A stretch of DNA of 64,000 nt from an uncultured Stenotrophomonas sp. (GCF_913778665.1 NZ_CAJYVQ010000011.1:310001-374000), one strand, 5' to 3'. Shown: positions 28,428-37,172, counted from the first letter of the stretch. The notes: generated by a model not told the origin, from the letters alone. Numbers and translations: made by a program.

Positions 28428-29057
28428 ATGTCGTATTCGCTTCCCCCGCTCCCCTATGCCTACAATGCCCTCGAGCCGCATTTCGATGCGCGTACGATGG
28501 AGATCCATCACAGCAAGCACCACCAGACCTACGTCAACAACCTCAATGCCGCCCTCGAGCAGGCCGGACTCGCCGAACAGCCGGTGGAGACGCTGATCGC
28601 CCACCTCGATGCTGTACCCGAGGCGCAGCGCGGCGCGATTCGCAACAACGGCGGCGGCCATGCCAACCACAGTCTGTTCTGGACCGTGCTCAGCGCCAAC
28701 GGCGGCGTTCCGGACGAGGCACTGAATGCTGCGATCGACCGCGACCTGGGCGGTTTCGATGCTTTCAAGGAGGCTTTCGGCAAAGCCGCGCAGACTCGCT
28801 TCGGCAGTGGCTGGGCGTGGCTGACCTCTGATCGCGACGGCCACTTGATGGTCGAAAGCAGCGCCAACCAGGACAGTCCGTTGATGGGCTCTGCCGTCGG
28901 CCTGTCCGGCAATACGCCGATCCTGGCGCTGGATGTCTGGGAGCACGCCTACTACCTGCACTACCAGAACCGTCGCCCCGACTACATCGGCGCGTTCTTC
29001 AACCTCATCGACTGGGCCGAGGTCAGCCGGCGCTACCGCCAGGCCCGGGCTTCATGA
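28428..29057 (+). CDS. sodA: Manganese superoxide dismutase SodA
   Basis: SodA dismutates superoxide in the cytoplasm. The 209-residue protein has the metal ligands in [12 protein letters not shown] (His27), [11 protein letters not shown] (His), and [12 protein letters not shown] (Asp, His). The segment ANQDSPLM, with the Gln typical of manganese enzymes, argues for Mn rather than Fe. A GGAG site precedes ATG 28428. It is the first gene of an operon with a flavin reductase (ATGA overlap) and a TPR protein. The promoter has a SoxR box, which fits induction by redox-cycling compounds. Confidence 0.96.
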   Translation: MSYSLPPLPYAYNALEPHFDARTMEIHHSKHHQTYVNNLNAALEQAGLAEQPVETLIAHLDAVPEAQRGAIRNNGGGHANHSLFWTVLSANGGVPDEALNAAIDRDLGGFDAFKEAFGKAAQTRFGSGWAWLTSDRDGHLMVESSANQDSPLMGSAVGLSGNTPILALDVWEHAYYLHYQNRRPDYIGAFFNLIDWAEVSRRYRQARAS

Positions 29058-29632
29058 GCGGCGAGACACTGCCCTACAGCGGCCCGTGGGCGGGGATCTT
29101 CCCCGCCCCGGCGCCGGTGCCGTCGGTCGAGATGCCACCCCGCGCCCTGCGTCGGCTGCTTGGCCATTTCCCGACCGGCGTGGCCATCGTCTGTGCGCGC
29201 GATGCGCAAGGCGAACCGGTGGGCCTGACCATCAACTCGTTCGTGCCGGTCTCGCTGCAGCCGCCGCTGGTGCTGTGGAATCTGGCGTTGCACGCGCAGA
29301 GCCTGACCACCTTCCAGCGCGCCGCCCGCTTTGCGATCAGCGTGCTGGCGGCCGACCAGGAAGCGTTGGCGCGGCGCTTTGCCGATCCACAGGCGCGCGA
29401 TCGCTTTGCCGGCCTGGCACTGCTGGAAGACGCCGACGACGCACCGCCGCGCATCGCCGGAGCGGTCGCCCATCTCACTTGTACCCGCCACGCGATGTGG
29501 CCGGTGGGCGACCACCTGCTGCTGGCCGGGCGCATCATCGAGGTCGCAGAGAACGGCGGCTCGCCGTTGCTGTTCCATCGCGGCCGCTTCCAGCCGGGGC
29601 CCGCCGAACGGCTGGTGGAGGTGCGGCCATGA
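29054..29632 (+). CDS. Flavin reductase-like FMN-binding protein
   Basis: The 192-residue protein fits the flavin reductase (HpaC/ActVB) family: [16 protein letters not shown], then [19 protein letters not shown], then [18 protein letters not shown], and the late [11 protein letters not shown]. These enzymes reduce FMN or FAD with NAD(P)H. It overlaps sodA by 4 bases and the next gene by 4. In this operon it may serve repair of oxidised flavo- or metalloproteins; that role is inferred from context only. Confidence 0.88.
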   Translation: MSGETLPYSGPWAGIFPAPAPVPSVEMPPRALRRLLGHFPTGVAIVCARDAQGEPVGLTINSFVPVSLQPPLVLWNLALHAQSLTTFQRAARFAISVLAADQEALARRFADPQARDRFAGLALLEDADDAPPRIAGAVAHLTCTRHAMWPVGDHLLLAGRIIEVAENGGSPLLFHRGRFQPGPAERLVEVRP

Positions 29633-29964
29633 ACGTCGAGGCCCTGGAATGCATGCTCGCCAGCGGCAAGGACGGCGCCCTGCTGCGCTTCGGCCTGGGC
29701 AAGGGTTGGCTGGATGCCGGCCACCCAATGCGCGCGGCCACCCATCTAGGCCGCTGCGTGGTTCTCGATCCGCAGTACTCAGCGGCGTGGAAGCTACTGG
29801 GCAAGGCTTGGCTGGCCAGTGGCCAGCCGCAGGCGGCGCGCGAAGCGTGGCAGCGCGGGCTGAGCGTGGCCGGCAGCAAGGGCGACCAGCAGGCACGCAA
29901 GGAAATGCAGGTGTTCCTGCGTCGCCTGGACCGCGAACAGGCGGCCCTTGCGAAGACGGGCTGA
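29629..29964 (+). CDS. Small TPR-like protein, third gene of the sodA operon
   Basis: The 111-residue protein contains two to three TPR-type helical hairpins: LRFGLGKGWLDAGHPMRAATHL, then SAAWKLLGKAWLASGQPQAA and its partner REAWQRGLSVAGSKGD. The C-terminal helix is charged. It has no signal peptide and is probably a cytoplasmic protein-protein adaptor. Similar short TPR proteins occur in related bacteria, without known function. ATG 29629 overlaps the reductase stop. Confidence 0.78.
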   Translation: MNVEALECMLASGKDGALLRFGLGKGWLDAGHPMRAATHLGRCVVLDPQYSAAWKLLGKAWLASGQPQAAREAWQRGLSVAGSKGDQQARKEMQVFLRRLDREQAALAKTG

Positions 29965-29969
29965 GCCGA

Positions 29970-31118
29970 TCAGCCCGCGTTGGCCGATGCCGGTGCGGAC
30001 ATGATGTCCGCCATCGGCAGGCGGCGCGGCTTGCTCGGGAACGCGTGGCGCAGGATGCGCCAGACCACCTGGCCGAACTGGCGCGGCAGCGAGCCGTTGT
30101 TGTAGTGCTGGCCGTAGCGGCGGCAGATGTCCTTCACTTCCTTGGCGATGGCCGCATAGCGGTTGGCGGGCAGGTCCGGGTAGAAGTGGTGCTCGATCTG
30201 GTGGCTCAGGTTGCCCGACAGCACGTTGATCAGGAAGCCGCCGCTGATGTTGGACGAACCACGCAGCTGGCGCAGGTACCAGTGGCCACGCGACTCATTG
30301 CGCAGGCATTCCTTCGGGAAGGTCTCCGATTCGGCGGTGAAGTGGCCGCAGAAGATGATCACGTAGGTCCAGATGTTGCGCAGGCCGTTGGCCACCATGT
30401 TGCCCAGCATCACGGTGAGGAAGAACGGGCCGGCCAGCAGCGGAAAGAACACGTAGTCCTTCAGCACCTGGCGGGCCATCTTGCGCGCCACCGGGCGGGT
30501 CTGCAGCCACATGGCACGGGCGCTCATGCGGCCCTTCAGCCAGCGGCCCAGGCGCAGGTCCTGCGCGGCCACGCCCCACTGGAACAGCAGCGCGAAGATC
30601 GGCGCGATGATCGGCTGCAACAGGTAGAACGGCTTCCAGCGCTGTTCCGGGAAGATGCGCAGCAGCCCGTACCCGATGTCATCATCCATCCCGCGCACGT
30701 TGGTGTAGGTGTGGTGGCGGAAATTGTGGGTCTTGCGCCAGTTGTCGGCCGTGGCCACGATGTCCCACTCGTACGTGTTGCCATTGAGCTTGGGGTCACC
30801 GGTCCAGTCGAACTGGCCGTGCATGACGTTGTGGCCAAGCTCCATGTTCTCCAGGATCTTCGACAGCGCCAGTAGCAACGTGCCGGTGATCGCAGCCGGC
30901 CACAGCAGCGGCATCCAGAACAGCGGCGAGAACGCCGCCAGGAACAGCAGGCCACGGCCAGCCACGCCGAACCAGCGCACAGCGGCGGCAACGCGGCGGA
31001 TGTAGCGGGTATCGGAGGCGCCGAGGCTGCCGATCACACGGTCGCGGATCGCGTCGAGTTCTTCGCCGAAGGCATGCATCTCGGCAGTGCTCAGGGCACG
31101 GTCGGTAGCGCGGGTCAT
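29970..31118 (-). CDS. Membrane acyl-CoA/lipid desaturase (DesB/DesA-like)
   Basis: The 382-residue membrane protein carries the three histidine clusters of the di-iron desaturases: HNVMHGQFDW, HNFRHHTYTN and HQIEHHFYPDLP. It introduces a cis double bond into acyl chains at the inner membrane, with electrons from a reductase. The gene just upstream encodes a matching ferredoxin-domain reductase, and a TetR-type regulator is divergent from both. This copies the desC-desB/desT layout of Pseudomonas aeruginosa. The exact position of the double bond (Delta9 in DesB) is inferred. Confidence 0.9.
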   Translation of the reverse strand: MTRATDRALSTAEMHAFGEELDAIRDRVIGSLGASDTRYIRRVAAAVRWFGVAGRGLLFLAAFSPLFWMPLLWPAAITGTLLLALSKILENMELGHNVMHGQFDWTGDPKLNGNTYEWDIVATADNWRKTHNFRHHTYTNVRGMDDDIGYGLLRIFPEQRWKPFYLLQPIIAPIFALLFQWGVAAQDLRLGRWLKGRMSARAMWLQTRPVARKMARQVLKDYVFFPLLAGPFFLTVMLGNMVANGLRNIWTYVIIFCGHFTAESETFPKECLRNESRGHWYLRQLRGSSNISGGFLINVLSGNLSHQIEHHFYPDLPANRYAAIAKEVKDICRRYGQHYNNGSLPRQFGQVVWRILRHAFPSKPRRLPMADIMSAPASANAG

Positions 31119-31129
31119 GGCAGGCGTCC

Positions 31130-32200
31130 TCAGAGATCCAGGGTCAGGTCGGTGGTCGGTGCGCTCACGCAGATCCTCACCGGCTGTGCCGATTCGGACT
31201 GCAGGTCGCCGGTGCGCAGGTGGCGGGTAGCGCCGCTCACGCGATCGCAGGTACAGGTATTGCAGATGCCCATGCGGCAGCCGTGCTTGGGCTTGATGCC
31301 GTGCGCTTCCAGGCTTTCCAGTAGCGAGCGGCCACGCGGCACGCTCAGCTGGCGGCCACTGCGGGCCAGGGTCAGCGACACTTCGCCCTGGCTGTCGGCG
31401 TCATCGATCGGCGCCGGCGGAGTAAAGGCTTCGGCCTGGAAGCCGGCGACCTGGTGGGCCAGGCGCGCACGCGCGGCGGCGACGAACCCATCCGGGCCGC
31501 AGGCCAGCACGTGGCGCTGCGCCAGCGGCGTGTCATCGCCCGCCACCTGCAGTTCGTGGGCATCGATGCGCGCGGCCGGCACTTCACCGTCGCGGGTGGT
31601 CAGCAGGTGCACACGCAGGTTCGGCTCCGCTGCGGCCAGCGCCTGCAGTTCATCACGGAACTGCAGATGGGCGGCCGTGCGCTCCCAGTAGAACAGGTCC
31701 ACCGGTGCCGCCAGCGGACGCTGGCAGGCCTCGCGCAGCAGGCTCCGCATCGGCGTGATGCCACTGCCGGCAGCCAGCAGCAGCACCGGCGCGGCGGCGG
31801 GCATATGGAAGTCACCGAACGCGGCATCGAGGCGGAACAGCTCGCCCGGCTGCGCATGGTTGACCAGATGCTGGCTGACCCGGCCGCCGTCGATCGCCTT
31901 GACGGTGATCGCCAGCTCGCGACGCCCCAACGCGGTGGGGCTGTAGCTGCGCTGCCACAGGCGCCCTTCAATCTCGACGCCAAGGGTGACGTGCTGGCCA
32001 GCGCGCATGCCGGCCCAGTGCCGGTTGGTGCGCAGCACCAGAGTGGCCGCGCTCTCGCCGGCGGGCTCGCGCCGGACCAGACGGGCCATCGGCGCGTGCA
32101 GAGTCCACAACGGATTCAGCTGGCCCGCCCAGAAATCGAACAGCGACGGCGACACCCAGCGGTACGGAGAGAACAGGGACGGACGGACGACAGCGCTCAT
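31130..32200 (-). CDS. Ferredoxin reductase feeding the desaturase (DesC-like)
   Basis: The 356-residue protein has an FAD domain (RQ... LWQRSYSPTA near residue 100), an NAD(P)H-binding domain (LLLAAGSGITPMRSLL near 170), and a C-terminal plant-type [2Fe-2S] ferredoxin domain with the cluster cysteines in CRMGICNTCTC and a later Cys in VRICVSAP. It passes electrons to the desaturase encoded 11 bases downstream. ATG 32200 is chosen; the frame extends further upstream, through the operator region, without homology. Confidence 0.92.
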   Translation of the reverse strand: MSAVVRPSLFSPYRWVSPSLFDFWAGQLNPLWTLHAPMARLVRREPAGESAATLVLRTNRHWAGMRAGQHVTLGVEIEGRLWQRSYSPTALGRRELAITVKAIDGGRVSQHLVNHAQPGELFRLDAAFGDFHMPAAAPVLLLAAGSGITPMRSLLREACQRPLAAPVDLFYWERTAAHLQFRDELQALAAAEPNLRVHLLTTRDGEVPAARIDAHELQVAGDDTPLAQRHVLACGPDGFVAAARARLAHQVAGFQAEAFTPPAPIDDADSQGEVSLTLARSGRQLSVPRGRSLLESLEAHGIKPKHGCRMGICNTCTCDRVSGATRHLRTGDLQSESAQPVRICVSAPTTDLTLDL

Positions 32201-32221
32201 GAGTGAACTATACGGGCGCAC

Positions 32222-32246
32222 ATACACCTGTGTATACATGTGTATA
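32222..32246. promoter_or_regulatory. Palindromic operator between the desaturase operon and its regulator
   Basis: The 62-base divergent gap holds ATACACCTGTGTAT (32222-32235), a perfect 6-2-6 palindrome, followed 10 bp later by a second GTGTAT half-site (32240-32245). The cluster is strikingly AT-rich for this genome. It is the probable binding site for the TetR-type regulator. Confidence 0.65.
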
Positions 32247-32262
32247 TTGAACCGGATTGGGT

Positions 32263-32949
32263 ATGATTCAGCCTCGCCCCACCGGAACCCCCATGGCCGC
32301 CGCCACCGTCTTGTCGACACCCGAAGATGCCAGCAGCCCAGCCCGCCGTACGGTGAGCCGCGAGGATCTGCTGGCCGCCGCCCTGAAACTGATCGGGCCG
32401 CATCGCAGCCTGTCCACGCTCAGCCTGCGCGAAGTGGCACGTGAGGCGGGCATCGCGCCGAACAGCTTCTACCGGCAGTTCCGCGACATGGACGAACTGG
32501 CCGTGGCGCTGATCGATGCAGCCGGCCGCTCGCTGCGCACCATCATCGGCGAGGCCCGCCAGCGCGCCACCGCCAGCGCCACCAGCGTGGTACGGGTCTC
32601 GGTGGAAACCTTCATGGAGCAGCTGCGCGCCGACGACAAGCTGCTGCATGTGCTGCTGCGCGAAGGCGCGGTCGGCTCGGACGACTTCAAGCACGCGGTC
32701 GAACGCGAGCTGCACTATTTCGAAGAAGAGCTGCAGCACGACCTGGTGCGGCTGGCGGCACTGGATGGCGCGGTGCTGCACGCTCCGGAACTGGTGGCCA
32801 AGGCCATCACCCGGCTGGTGTTCGCGATGGGCGCCACCGCCATGGACATGCCACCGGAGAAGGATCCGGAGCTGGTCGAACAGATCTCCACGATGATCCG
32901 CATGATCATCGTCGGCGCCCGTACCCCGGCCGCGTTCCGCCGCGGCTGA
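32263..32949 (+). CDS. TetR-family repressor of unsaturated fatty acid genes (FabR/DesT-like)
   Basis: The 228-residue protein has an N-terminal helix-turn-helix (LSLREVAREAGIAPNSFYRQFRDMDEL) and a long helical ligand domain with FabR-like segments (LHVLLREGAVGSDDFKHAVE and FEEELQHDLVRL). FabR and DesT sense the ratio of unsaturated to saturated acyl-CoA. Its position, divergent from the desaturase pair with a palindrome in the gap, supports control of that operon. ATG 32293 is an alternative start that would shorten a poorly conserved N-terminus. Confidence 0.88.
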   Translation: MIQPRPTGTPMAAATVLSTPEDASSPARRTVSREDLLAAALKLIGPHRSLSTLSLREVAREAGIAPNSFYRQFRDMDELAVALIDAAGRSLRTIIGEARQRATASATSVVRVSVETFMEQLRADDKLLHVLLREGAVGSDDFKHAVERELHYFEEELQHDLVRLAALDGAVLHAPELVAKAITRLVFAMGATAMDMPPEKDPELVEQISTMIRMIIVGARTPAAFRRG

Positions 32950-32977
32950 CCGGCGCCAGAACCGGCCCCCTTTCCGC

Positions 32978-33163
32978 AGTGGGGCCTTTGCCGGGCTGGG
33001 CTCGCCGAACCTGGTGCTGATCAATGCCGGCGGCACAGTGCTGACCAATGGCTGGCAAGGGCGCCGCGACGACGGTCTGCAGCCGGTGTTGAAGGAATGG
33101 GCGAAACGCGCGCGTACGCAGCAGGAGGCGCACTGCCACCGGGATTGTGGAGTCGAGCCGTGA
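32978..33163 (+). pseudogene. Possible remnant of a protein-coding gene (C-terminal fragment)
   Basis: One frame gives about 60 residues, including GAFAGLGSPNLVLINAGGTV and LQPVLKEWAKRART, ended by a stop at 33161. This reads like the C-terminal end of a thioredoxin/TlpA-like or related protein, but has no start codon, no ribosome-binding site and no upstream part. A degraded copy left after deletion is a possible reading. It could also be chance. Confidence 0.3.
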
Positions 33164-33192
33164 TCGGCTCATTCCATCACCGCGCCAACGGC

Positions 33193-33240
33193 AGCCGAGC
33201 ATGGCTCGGCTCTATAAAAACCGGGATCGCGCGACATACC
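33193..33240 (+). repeat. SMAG/REP-like palindrome, copy upstream of mntR end
   Basis: AGCCGAGC-ATG-GCTCGGCT forms an 8-bp stem and is followed by a tail (CTATAAAAACCGGGATCGC) that is closely repeated at 35279. It lies just downstream of the mntR stop, in an otherwise empty 320-base interval. Confidence 0.75.
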
Positions 33241-33270
33241 GCCGTGGATGGCTCGGCGCCACCGGCCTGC

Positions 33271-33735
33271 TCAACCGCCCTCGGCCTTGCGCACGAAGGC
33301 TTCGAACAATGCCAGCGTCTGCTCGCTGACATGGTGCTCGATGCCCTCGGCATCGCGCCGCGCGGTATCCGGATCCACGCCCAGCGCCAGCAGGAAACGC
33401 TCCACGGTCTGATGCCGCTGGCGGCTGGCATGCGCCAGCGCCTCGCCTTCCGGAGTCAGGAATACGCCGCGGTAAGGGCGCTGCACCACCCAACCATCGC
33501 GGGCCAAGCGCCGCAGCATCTTCGCCACCGTCGGCTGGGCCACGCCAAGGCGGGTGGCGATGTCGACCTGGCGGGCCTCGCCGCCGTCGGCCAGCAGGTC
33601 CGAGATCAGCTCGACATAGTCCTCCACCAGTTCCATCCGGTGCGCCTCGCGTACCTGCCGGAAACTCTCGACCTGGCGCTCGGCCTCGATCAAGGGGGTG
33701 CTTTTCAGCGATGTCGAATCGTCGGTCTTGCCCAC
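33271..33735 (-). CDS. mntR: Manganese-responsive regulator MntR (DtxR family)
   Basis: The 154-residue protein has a DtxR-type winged helix ([27 protein letters not shown]) and a C-terminal metal-binding and dimerisation part ([34 protein letters not shown]) with the family's His/Glu ligands. The length matches E. coli MntR. It is divergent from mntH; the gap holds a palindrome like the MntR site. It should repress mntH when Mn2+ is sufficient. Confidence 0.93.
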   Translation of the reverse strand: MGKTDDSTSLKSTPLIEAERQVESFRQVREAHRMELVEDYVELISDLLADGGEARQVDIATRLGVAQPTVAKMLRRLARDGWVVQRPYRGVFLTPEGEALAHASRQRHQTVERFLLALGVDPDTARRDAEGIEHHVSEQTLALFEAFVRKAEGG

Positions 33736-33827
33736 GCCTGCGCCTGCCCTTCCGGTGTACTCCGGGGTTGAAGCTGAATTCTGGACCAGTAGCGCGATAA
33801 AGACGATTGTTTCACATTGCTAACGAC

Positions 33828-33843
33828 TATAGCAGGAGCTATA
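33828..33843. promoter_or_regulatory. Candidate MntR operator before mntH
   Basis: TATAGCAGGAGCTATA is a perfect 6-4-6 palindrome, similar to the E. coli MntR site with ATAGC...GCTAT arms. It contains the AGGAG likely to serve as ribosome-binding site of mntH, so bound MntR may block both initiation steps. Confidence 0.7.
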
Positions 33844-33852
33844 TTCGGACCC

Positions 33853-35184
33853 ATGAGCAGCCTGGCACCCCGCGACCCTTCGGCCTCCACCCCGGCCAGC
33901 CTGGGTGCGCTCAACGCCTCGGTGGCGGTACCCGAGAAGGGCCACTGGTGGTTCCGCCTTCTGGCCTTCCTTGGTCCGGGCTACATGATCTCGGTCGGCT
34001 ACATGGACCCGGGCAACTGGGCCACCGATCTGGCCGGCGGCTCGCGCTTCGGCTACCTGCTGCTGTCGGTCATCCTCATTTCCAACCTGATGGCGGTGAT
34101 CCTGCAGGCGCTGTCGGCGCGGCTGGGTATCGCCACCGGCATGGACCTGGCGCAGGCCTGCCGTGCCCGCTACCCGAAGCCGGTGAATCTGGCGCTGTGG
34201 GCACTGTGCGAGGCGGCGATCGTTGCCTGCGACCTCGCAGAGGTGATCGGCACCGCGATCGCGCTGAAGCTGCTGTTCGATCTGCCGCTGCTGTGGGGCG
34301 CAGTGATCACCGCGCTGGATACGTTGCTGGTGCTGCTGCTGATGAACCGCGGCTTCCGCGCACTTGAAGCGTTCGTGATCGCACTGCTGATGGTGATCTT
34401 CGCCTGTTTCGTGGTGCAGATTGCGATGGCGGCCCCACCGGTGATGGCGGTGCTGGGCGGCTTCATTCCGCGCGCACAGGTAGTGACCGACCCGCATGCG
34501 CTGTACATCGCGATCGGCATCATTGGTGCCACGGTGATGCCGCACAACCTGTACCTGCATTCGTCCATCGTGCAGACCCGCGCCTACCCGCGCACCGATG
34601 AAGGCCGCCGCAGCGCATTGCGTTGGGCGGTGACCGACAGCACCCTCGCGCTGACCCTGGCGCTGTTCATCAATGCCAGCATCCTGATCCTGGCCGCGGC
34701 GGTGTTCCATGCCAACGGCCGCTTCGATGTGGAAGACATCGAACAGGCCCATCAGTTGCTGGCCCCGATGCTGGGCGTGGGCGCGGCGGCCACGCTGTTT
34801 GCGGTGGCCTTGCTGGCCTCGGGCCTGAATTCGACGGTGACCGCGACATTGGCCGGTCAGATCGTGATGGAAGGTTTTCTGCACCTGCGCCTGCCGCCAT
34901 GGCTGCGTCGGCTGCTGACGCGGGCGCTGGCAATCATTCCTGTGGTGGTGGTGATCGTGATGTTCGGCGACCAGGGCGCAGTGAAGCTGCTGGTGCTGAG
35001 CCAGGTGGTGCTGTCGATGCAGCTGCCGTTCGCGATCATTCCGCTGGTGCGGATCGTCACCGACAAGGTGACGATGGGCGCACTGGTGGCGCCGCGCTGG
35101 CTGGGCGGCATCGCCTGGGTGATCGCGCTGATAATCGTGGTACTGAACGTGAAGCTGCTGGTGGATACCTTCAGCGGCACCTGA
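33853..35184 (+). CDS. mntH: Manganese transporter MntH (NRAMP family)
   Basis: The 443-residue inner-membrane protein imports Mn2+ (and possibly Fe2+) with protons. It shows the NRAMP signatures: [20 protein letters not shown] with the metal-binding DPGN of helix 1, [19 protein letters not shown] with the MPH of helix 6, and the later [21 protein letters not shown]. About eleven hydrophobic segments are visible. ATG 33853 begins [10 protein letters not shown]; homology starts near residue 30. It is divergent from mntR. Confidence 0.96.
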   Translation: MSSLAPRDPSASTPASLGALNASVAVPEKGHWWFRLLAFLGPGYMISVGYMDPGNWATDLAGGSRFGYLLLSVILISNLMAVILQALSARLGIATGMDLAQACRARYPKPVNLALWALCEAAIVACDLAEVIGTAIALKLLFDLPLLWGAVITALDTLLVLLLMNRGFRALEAFVIALLMVIFACFVVQIAMAAPPVMAVLGGFIPRAQVVTDPHALYIAIGIIGATVMPHNLYLHSSIVQTRAYPRTDEGRRSALRWAVTDSTLALTLALFINASILILAAAVFHANGRFDVEDIEQAHQLLAPMLGVGAAATLFAVALLASGLNSTVTATLAGQIVMEGFLHLRLPPWLRRLLTRALAIIPVVVVIVMFGDQGAVKLLVLSQVVLSMQLPFAIIPLVRIVTDKVTMGALVAPRWLGGIAWVIALIIVVLNVKLLVDTFSGT

Positions 35185-35259
35185 CGCCGAACGGACAGCC
35201 TCTGCCGCGATGGGCCCACGCCATGCGTGAATGCACCCATGGCCTACCCTGCGAACAAC

Positions 35260-35310
35260 AGCCGAGCATGGCTCGGCTCTACAGGAATCGGGATCGGGCG
35301 AAATGCCGCC
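35260..35310 (+). repeat. SMAG/REP-like palindrome, copy downstream of mntH
   Basis: AGCCGAGC-ATG-GCTCGGCT with the tail CTACAGGAATCGGGATCG repeats the element at 33193 in the same orientation. The two copies flank mntR-mntH about 2.07 kb apart. Confidence 0.75.
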
Positions 35311-35340
35311 GGCAGGGGATGCCACCCCGCCACCTCCACA

Positions 35341-35667
35341 CTACAGATGCAGCGCGATCGCGGCTTCGATCTGCTGCGGCGACTGGAAACCGGCCAGGCG
35401 CGTGCGTTCGTCGCCGTCACGGAACAACGCCAGGGTGGGCGTCTGGCGCAGGCCCAGCTGCCTGAAGAACGCCTCGCCCAGCACTTCCAGTTGCACGCGT
35501 AACAGCGTCGTGCCCTGCCCCGCACTGCCGGTGGCCACCCGGTGCAGGGACATCTCCAGCATCCGGCAACCCGGGCACTGGTCCTTGTGGAAATCCACAA
35601 GCACCCGTGGATGCTCGGCCAGCACCTGCTGGAACTGCTCAGGCGTGGTGGCGTCGATGATCTGCAT
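35341..35667 (-). CDS. Thioredoxin-like protein linked to ribonucleotide reductase
   Basis: The 108-residue protein has a thioredoxin fold with the redox motif DQCPGCRMLE (CPGC), the strand VLVDFHKDQ and the cis-Pro loop LRQTPTLALF. It has no signal peptide. It is the last gene of the nrdA-nrdB-nrdI run and overlaps nrdI by 29 bases, so it probably reduces the ribonucleotide reductase or NrdI, as NrdH does in other bacteria. The fold is thioredoxin-like rather than the short glutaredoxin-like NrdH. Confidence 0.85.
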   Translation of the reverse strand: MQIIDATTPEQFQQVLAEHPRVLVDFHKDQCPGCRMLEMSLHRVATGSAGQGTTLLRVQLEVLGEAFFRQLGLRQTPTLALFRDGDERTRLAGFQSPQQIEAAIALHL

Positions 35668-36118
35668 CGGTGTTGCTCCAGTAGTGGGCCAGGACCGCAT
35701 CGGTCCAGGCGTTGATGGCCGCGGCATGGCGTTCGCCGTGCGGCATCTGTTCGATCTCCAGCGCGGGGTAGTCGCTGTGGAAATAGCGGATCAAACGATG
35801 CACGGCGCCGCAGTAGTACTCCTGCCCCCACTGCGTCTCGCCGGTACCGAACACCGCCAGTTGCCGCGGCCGCTCGCCGCGCTCGGCGATCCCGGCTATC
35901 CAGGCCTTCATCTCGGTGGGTGTGCGTCCGGCGTTGTCGGTCCAGCTTCCCAGCATCACCAGGTCGGCCTCGTCGGCCGCCAGTGCAGGCATCTGGCGAA
36001 GGTCGTCGGCCTCCTGCCAGTGCACCGCATGACCGGCGGCGCGGCAGCGCTCGGCAATCTGTCGGCCCAGCTCGCGGGTGTTGCCGCTCAACGAGGCCAC
36101 CACCAGCAGGATCCGCAG
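35639..36118 (-). CDS. NrdI-like flavodoxin for ribonucleotide reductase activation
   Basis: The protein has the flavodoxin/NrdI pattern: a first strand, RILLVVASLSGNTRELGRQI, with the FMN-phosphate loop, LVMLGSWTDNAGRTP, and VFGTGETQWGQEYYCGAVHRL. NrdI supplies oxidant (superoxide or peroxide) to assemble the manganese-tyrosyl cofactor of class Ib reductases. No ATG lies at the expected start. The conserved part begins at a CTG codon at 36118, 14 bases after the nrdB stop, with GAGGGG close before it. The alternative is ATG 36181 inside nrdB, adding 21 residues of non-homologous sequence. The start is therefore uncertain. Confidence 0.78.
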   Translation of the reverse strand: MRILLVVASLSGNTRELGRQIAERCRAAGHAVHWQEADDLRQMPALAADEADLVMLGSWTDNAGRTPTEMKAWIAGIAERGERPRQLAVFGTGETQWGQEYYCGAVHRLIRYFHSDYPALEIEQMPHGERHAAAINAWTDAVLAHYWSNTDADHRRHHA

Positions 36119-36131
36119 TGCCCCTCGCGGC

Positions 36132-37172
36132 TCAGAGATCGTCGAAGCCGTTGTCGACGTTGGTCTTCTTGTAGCTTGCATTGCGCATCTCGAAGAAGTC
36201 GGTCTTGGTCTCGGTGAAGTTGTCGGCGTAGGCCTTGATCCACGGCATCACGTTGTCGGTGGTGTCGCTGTAGAGGCGGTCGATGCCGAGCATGCCGGCC
36301 ATCTTGTTGGCGCGGTACTTCACGTAGCGCACCATCTCGTCCACGTCGATGCCATCGATGCCGTCCAGCACTTCTGACGACCACTGGGTCTCCAGCTCGA
36401 TGGCGTGCTGGAACGCGCCGTGCACGTAATCGGTCAGCTCGTGGGTATGCAGTTCCGGGTTCTCGCCGATGATCGCGCGGATCAGCTCGCTGATGAACTT
36501 GGTGTGGGCCAGTTCGTCGCGGTTGATGAAGCTGATGATCTTGCCGGTGCCGTTCATGCGGTTCTGCCGCACCATGTTGTAGAAGTAGGCGAACCCGGAG
36601 TAGAAGTTGATGCCCTCCAGGATCGAGGACTGGATCAGCGACTTCAGCAGGGTCTCGGCGGTCTTCTCGCGCATGAAGTCGTCATACGCGCCCATGATCG
36701 GTGCGTTGCGCTTGATGATGGTCGGATGGGTACGCGCCAGCTCGAACACCCGGTTCTGGTTCGGCAGGTCGGTGATCGAGGCCAGCACGTAGCTGTAGCT
36801 CTCGTTATGGATCACTTCCTGCTGGCCAATGATCGCCGCATTGGCATGCGCGGCTGGATCGGTGATGTACTCGGCGACGTTGTAGATGAAGCGGGTCTGC
36901 GGTGAGTCGAGCGTGGCCAGCAGGCCGATGATCGAGTCGTAGGCGTTCTTCTCGCGCCCGGACAGCTCGCCGTACTGGCGCGCGTCCAGCTTCATGTCTA
37001 CTTCGTCGGGGATCCAGAAGTTGGTCGACAGCTCCTTGTAGGCCCGATAGAACGACGGATACGGAATGTCGTTCCAGTTCAGGATGCCGCTGGTGCGACC
37101 ATTGATGATGCCGGTGCTGCGGTTCGGGTGACGTGGTTCGAGGATCTTGATGCGGTCCAGCGGGGTTGCCAT
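36132..37172 (-). CDS. nrdB: Class I ribonucleotide reductase small subunit (radical-generating)
   Basis: The 346-residue protein houses the metal and tyrosyl radical of ribonucleotide reductase. All six metal ligands can be placed: Asp in ATLDSPQTR, Glu and His in QQEVIHNESY, Glu in ILEGINFYSGF, and Glu/His in NRDELAHTKF. The radical tyrosine is at the end of QEVIHNESY, so this is not the Phe-type class Ic. The C-terminal tail for docking to the large subunit ends NVDNGFDDL. NrdI downstream suggests NrdI-aided, Mn-type activation. Confidence 0.94.
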   Translation of the reverse strand: MATPLDRIKILEPRHPNRSTGIINGRTSGILNWNDIPYPSFYRAYKELSTNFWIPDEVDMKLDARQYGELSGREKNAYDSIIGLLATLDSPQTRFIYNVAEYITDPAAHANAAIIGQQEVIHNESYSYVLASITDLPNQNRVFELARTHPTIIKRNAPIMGAYDDFMREKTAETLLKSLIQSSILEGINFYSGFAYFYNMVRQNRMNGTGKIISFINRDELAHTKFISELIRAIIGENPELHTHELTDYVHGAFQHAIELETQWSSEVLDGIDGIDVDEMVRYVKYRANKMAGMLGIDRLYSDTTDNVMPWIKAYADNFTETKTDFFEMRNASYKKTNVDNGFDDL

